Below, piece by piece: positions 61,855-64,000 of a stretch of 64,000 bases of DNA; position 1 is the stretch's first letter, and each line of letters starts with the position of its first letter. Source of the stretch: Promicromonospora sp049532985. Its GTDB lineage: Bacteria; Actinomycetota; Actinomycetes; Actinomycetales; Cellulomonadaceae. The stretch is from positions 4,030,001 through 4,094,000 of the forward strand of contig NZ_CP186693.1 in the NCBI RefSeq assembly GCF_049532985.1, given 5' to 3'. Position numbers and translations under genes: made by a program. Below the pieces are notes generated by a model. That model was not told where the DNA came from, made no database searches, and saw only the letters and a program-made list of their open reading frames with translations.

Positions 61855-63088
61855 CGGTGGTCTCCTTTCCTGCGGTTCCCGCGTACACGCGGGGGACGCG
61901 CGCCCCGAGGCGCGTGACGATCTCGTAGCTGATGGTGCCGGCGGCCTGCGCCCAGTCCTCGGCGTTGGGTGCGCCCGCGCGGGTGAGGCCGTCCGACGCC
62001 CCGAACAGGGTGACGACGTCGCCGGCCTGCTCGGGCGCGTAGGGGCCGAGGTCGAGCACGATCTGGTCCATGCACACCCGGCCCGCGACGCGCAGCACCC
62101 GCACGGTACCGAGGCCGGCGTCGGGCGCGGCGACGTCGTCCACGCCGCCGCCCACCAGCACCGGGCCGCCCGGGCCGAGCGAGCCACCGGACGCGTGGCG
62201 CGGTATGCCGTCACCGTACCCGAGCGGGATCACGCCGAGCACCGTGTCCTGCGTGGTGGTGTAGAAGTGGCCGTAGGAGACGCCGTGGCCCGCGGGGACG
62301 CGTTTCACGGTCGCGAGCCGCGCCTCCAGCGTCATCGCCGGACGCAGGCCGTAGTCGCCCGGCGAGCCCAGGTGCGGTACGGGCGAGAGCCCGTAGACGG
62401 CGATCCCGGGGCGCACCAGGTCGTAGTGCGACGCGGGGTTGGTGAGCGTCGCGGCGGAGTTGGCGATGTGCCGTACCTCCAGCGGCATCCCGGCCGCCTC
62501 GACGGCACGGACCGCGTCGTCGAAGGCATTGGCCTGCTGCTTGACCGACGGGTCGTCGGGTTCGTCCGCGAGCGCGAAGTGCGACATGACGCCCACCACG
62601 GTGAGCGCGCCCTCGGCCTGCAGCGCGGCGGCCCGGTCGAGCACGTCGGGCAGGTCGCCGGGCATGATGCCGTTGCGGCCCAGGCCCGTGTCCACCTTGA
62701 GGTGCACGCGGGCGCTCCGGCCGGCGGCGCGGGCGCCGTCGGCCACCTCGTCGAGGGCCCACGCGGCGGCGACGGCGACGTCGACGTCGTGACGCACCAG
62801 GTCGGCGAAGGGGGCGCCGGGGGCGTAGAGCCAGGTCAGCACCCGGGGACCGGGGCCGACGGCGGCACGGGCCGCGAGCGCCTCGCGGCTCTGCGCCGCA
62901 CCCAGCCAGGTCGCACCGCCCGCGACCGCCGCGCGGGCGGCGGCGGGGAGCCCGTGCCCGTATGCGTCGGCCTTGACGACGGCCATGACCTGCGCGGCCG
63001 AGGCGGTCGCCCGCAGGGCGCGCACGTTGTCGCGGATCGCGTCCAGATCGACGACCGCGCGGGCGGGGTAGGTGGGGGTGGTGCTCAT
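61847..63088 (-). CDS. alr: Alanine racemase
   Basis: 413 residues. It makes D-alanine for peptidoglycan. The PLP lysine is K39 in AVVKADAYGHG; HLKVDTGLGRNG, GIAVYGLSP and RVCMDQIVLDLG are the other family blocks, and the catalytic Tyr is in the VSYGHFYTT region of the second domain. It leads the alr-tsaE transcript, a linkage common in actinobacteria. Confidence 0.95.
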   Translation of the reverse strand: MSTTPTYPARAVVDLDAIRDNVRALRATASAAQVMAVVKADAYGHGLPAAARAAVAGGATWLGAAQSREALAARAAVGPGPRVLTWLYAPGAPFADLVRHDVDVAVAAAWALDEVADGARAAGRSARVHLKVDTGLGRNGIMPGDLPDVLDRAAALQAEGALTVVGVMSHFALADEPDDPSVKQQANAFDDAVRAVEAAGMPLEVRHIANSAATLTNPASHYDLVRPGIAVYGLSPVPHLGSPGDYGLRPAMTLEARLATVKRVPAGHGVSYGHFYTTTQDTVLGVIPLGYGDGIPRHASGGSLGPGGPVLVGGGVDDVAAPDAGLGTVRVLRVAGRVCMDQIVLDLGPYAPEQAGDVVTLFGASDGLTRAGAPNAEDWAQAAGTISYEIVTRLGARVPRVYAGTAGKETTGE

Positions 63089-63135
63089 CCCGACGATTCT
63101 CGCACCTGTCAGATCCCCCTGTCCGTGTCAGGCTC

Positions 63136-64000
63136 TCAGGTCGCCCGGTTGACCTGGTCGTCCGACGGGTGCGGCTCGTTCCGACCCGCCGGCGGAGTCC
63201 GCCCGGTCCATCCGGTCAGGGTCCTGCGGGACTCGAAGCGGCGGACCCGGCCGGTCAGCGGGTCGGTGAGCTCCAGGGACCGGGCGAGGAGCTGCAGGGG
63301 CCGGTCGAAGTCGTCGGGGTCGGTGGCGCGCAGCTCGGGCCAGAACGGGTCGTGCAGGATGGGCAGGCCGAGCGACGCCATGTGCAGCCGGAGCTGGTGG
63401 GTCTTGCCGGTGCGGGGTTCGAGGCGGTAGAGACCCAGGCCACGGGCCTCGTCGGCCGCGACGAGGGTCACCACGGACTCGGCGTTGGGCTCGCCGGGGA
63501 CCTCCTCGGCACGGGTGACACCGCGCCGCTTGACGATGCGGCTGCGCACGGTGCGGGGCCGGCCGGGAGCCACGTCGCCGCCGACCGGGAGCGGGGCGAC
63601 CGCCTCGTAGACCTTGTGCACCGCACGGCGGGCGAAGGCCTCCTGGTAGGCGCCGCGCACCTCGGGCCGCACGGTGAGGACGAGCACGCCCGCCGTACCG
63701 CGGTCGAGCCGGTGGGCGGGCGACAGCTCGGGCAGGTCGAGCGCGGTCCGGAGCCGGACCAGGACGGTCTCGCGCACCCAGCGCCCGCGCGGCATGGTGG
63801 CGAGGAAGTGGGGCTTGTCGACGACCAGCAGGTCGTCGTCGCGGTGGAGCACCTCGGGTTGGAACGGGATCGGCGTCTCGTGGGCCGGCGGGTCGCGGTA
63901 CAGGTAGAGAAATCCCCGCGGCTCGTACGGTGTGGTGGGCTCGACCGGTTCCCCGTGGCCCGTGACGACCTCGCCCAGGGCGGCCTTCTCACGCAGGCGG
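63136..64000 (-). CDS. RluA-family pseudouridine synthase, 5' end cut by window edge
   Basis: The frame is open to the right edge, so the true start lies beyond; 287 codons are visible. The catalytic Asp is in AHRLDRGTAGVLVLT; LLVVDKPHFLATMP at the front and RTGKTHQLRLHMASLGLPILHDP near the end are standard for the family. The visible N-terminal part (RGFLYLYRDPPAHETPIPFQ) has no S4 domain so far. It converts uridine to pseudouridine in rRNA or tRNA; the target site cannot be told. It follows no obvious operon partner here. Confidence 0.9.
   Translation of the reverse strand, partial: RLREKAALGEVVTGHGEPVEPTTPYEPRGFLYLYRDPPAHETPIPFQPEVLHRDDDLLVVDKPHFLATMPRGRWVRETVLVRLRTALDLPELSPAHRLDRGTAGVLVLTVRPEVRGAYQEAFARRAVHKVYEAVAPLPVGGDVAPGRPRTVRSRIVKRRGVTRAEEVPGEPNAESVVTLVAADEARGLGLYRLEPRTGKTHQLRLHMASLGLPILHDPFWPELRATDPDDFDRPLQLLARSLELTDPLTGRVRRFESRRTLTGWTGRTPPAGRNEPHPSDDQVNRAT

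Overview
This 64-kb window is chromosomal DNA from a very GC-rich actinobacterium, most likely a member of the Micrococcales (Promicromonosporaceae/Cellulomonadaceae type). That assignment is inferred from a WhiB regulator, the actinobacterial pair guaB plus guaB3, ferredoxin-type sulfite reductase with 4Fe-4S APS reductase, DUF3817 and DUF4031 proteins, many GTG starts, and many genes whose TAnnnT -10 box lies 6-8 bases from the start codon (leaderless mRNA). The genus cannot be fixed from the sequence.

Layout. 1-9.6 kb (minus): an Rhs/YD-repeat polymorphic toxin gene running off the left edge, preceded by a secreted DNRLRE-LamG gene broken by an in-frame amber codon and a one-base frameshift. 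10.07-14.3 kb (plus): assimilatory sulfate reduction operon, headed by a 35-codon cysteine-rich leader peptide, then sirA, cysH and cysG with ATGA-type overlaps. 14.3-20.3 kb: a membrane protein, then a PspC-histidine kinase/LuxR regulator pair divergent from a PspC membrane protein. 20.3-24.0 kb: a glycosyltransferase, a prepilin-type peptidase and guaA. 24.1-27.9 kb: a De Ley-Doudoroff galactonate operon (dgoK-dgoA-dgoD) divergent from an IclR regulator. 28.0-31.6 kb: a heterodimeric ABC exporter with one intact and one dead ATP site. 31.7-34.2 kb: DUF3817, a PatB-like C-S lyase and SURF1.

34.4-40.3 kb: xfp-pta-ackA, a phosphoketolase-to-acetate operon making ATP. 40.3-46.8 kb: a DUF4031-HD fusion, a SanA/YdcF protein, a hotdog protein, an aldehyde dehydrogenase, GNAT, guaB3 and a DnaQ-type exonuclease. 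46.8-49.4 kb: a Sec-exported RidA-like protein divergent from a Tat-exported flavin amine oxidase. 49.5-53.2 kb: a repeat-rich spacer, guaB, a MerR regulator with a cobalamin-domain-like C-terminus, and whiB. 53.3-57.0 kb: groES without groEL under a CIRCE/sigma-A promoter, a methyltransferase-GCS2 ligase pair, and a nitroreductase. 57.1-64 kb: tsaD, a membrane protein, then a minus-strand run of alr, tsaE, tsaB, rimI and a rhodanese, with a pseudouridine synthase cut by the right edge.

Long stem-loops with nearly perfect stems (up to 33 bp) and no U-tract lie after many genes and are a notable structural habit of this genome. No tRNA, rRNA, CRISPR array or transposase gene was found.
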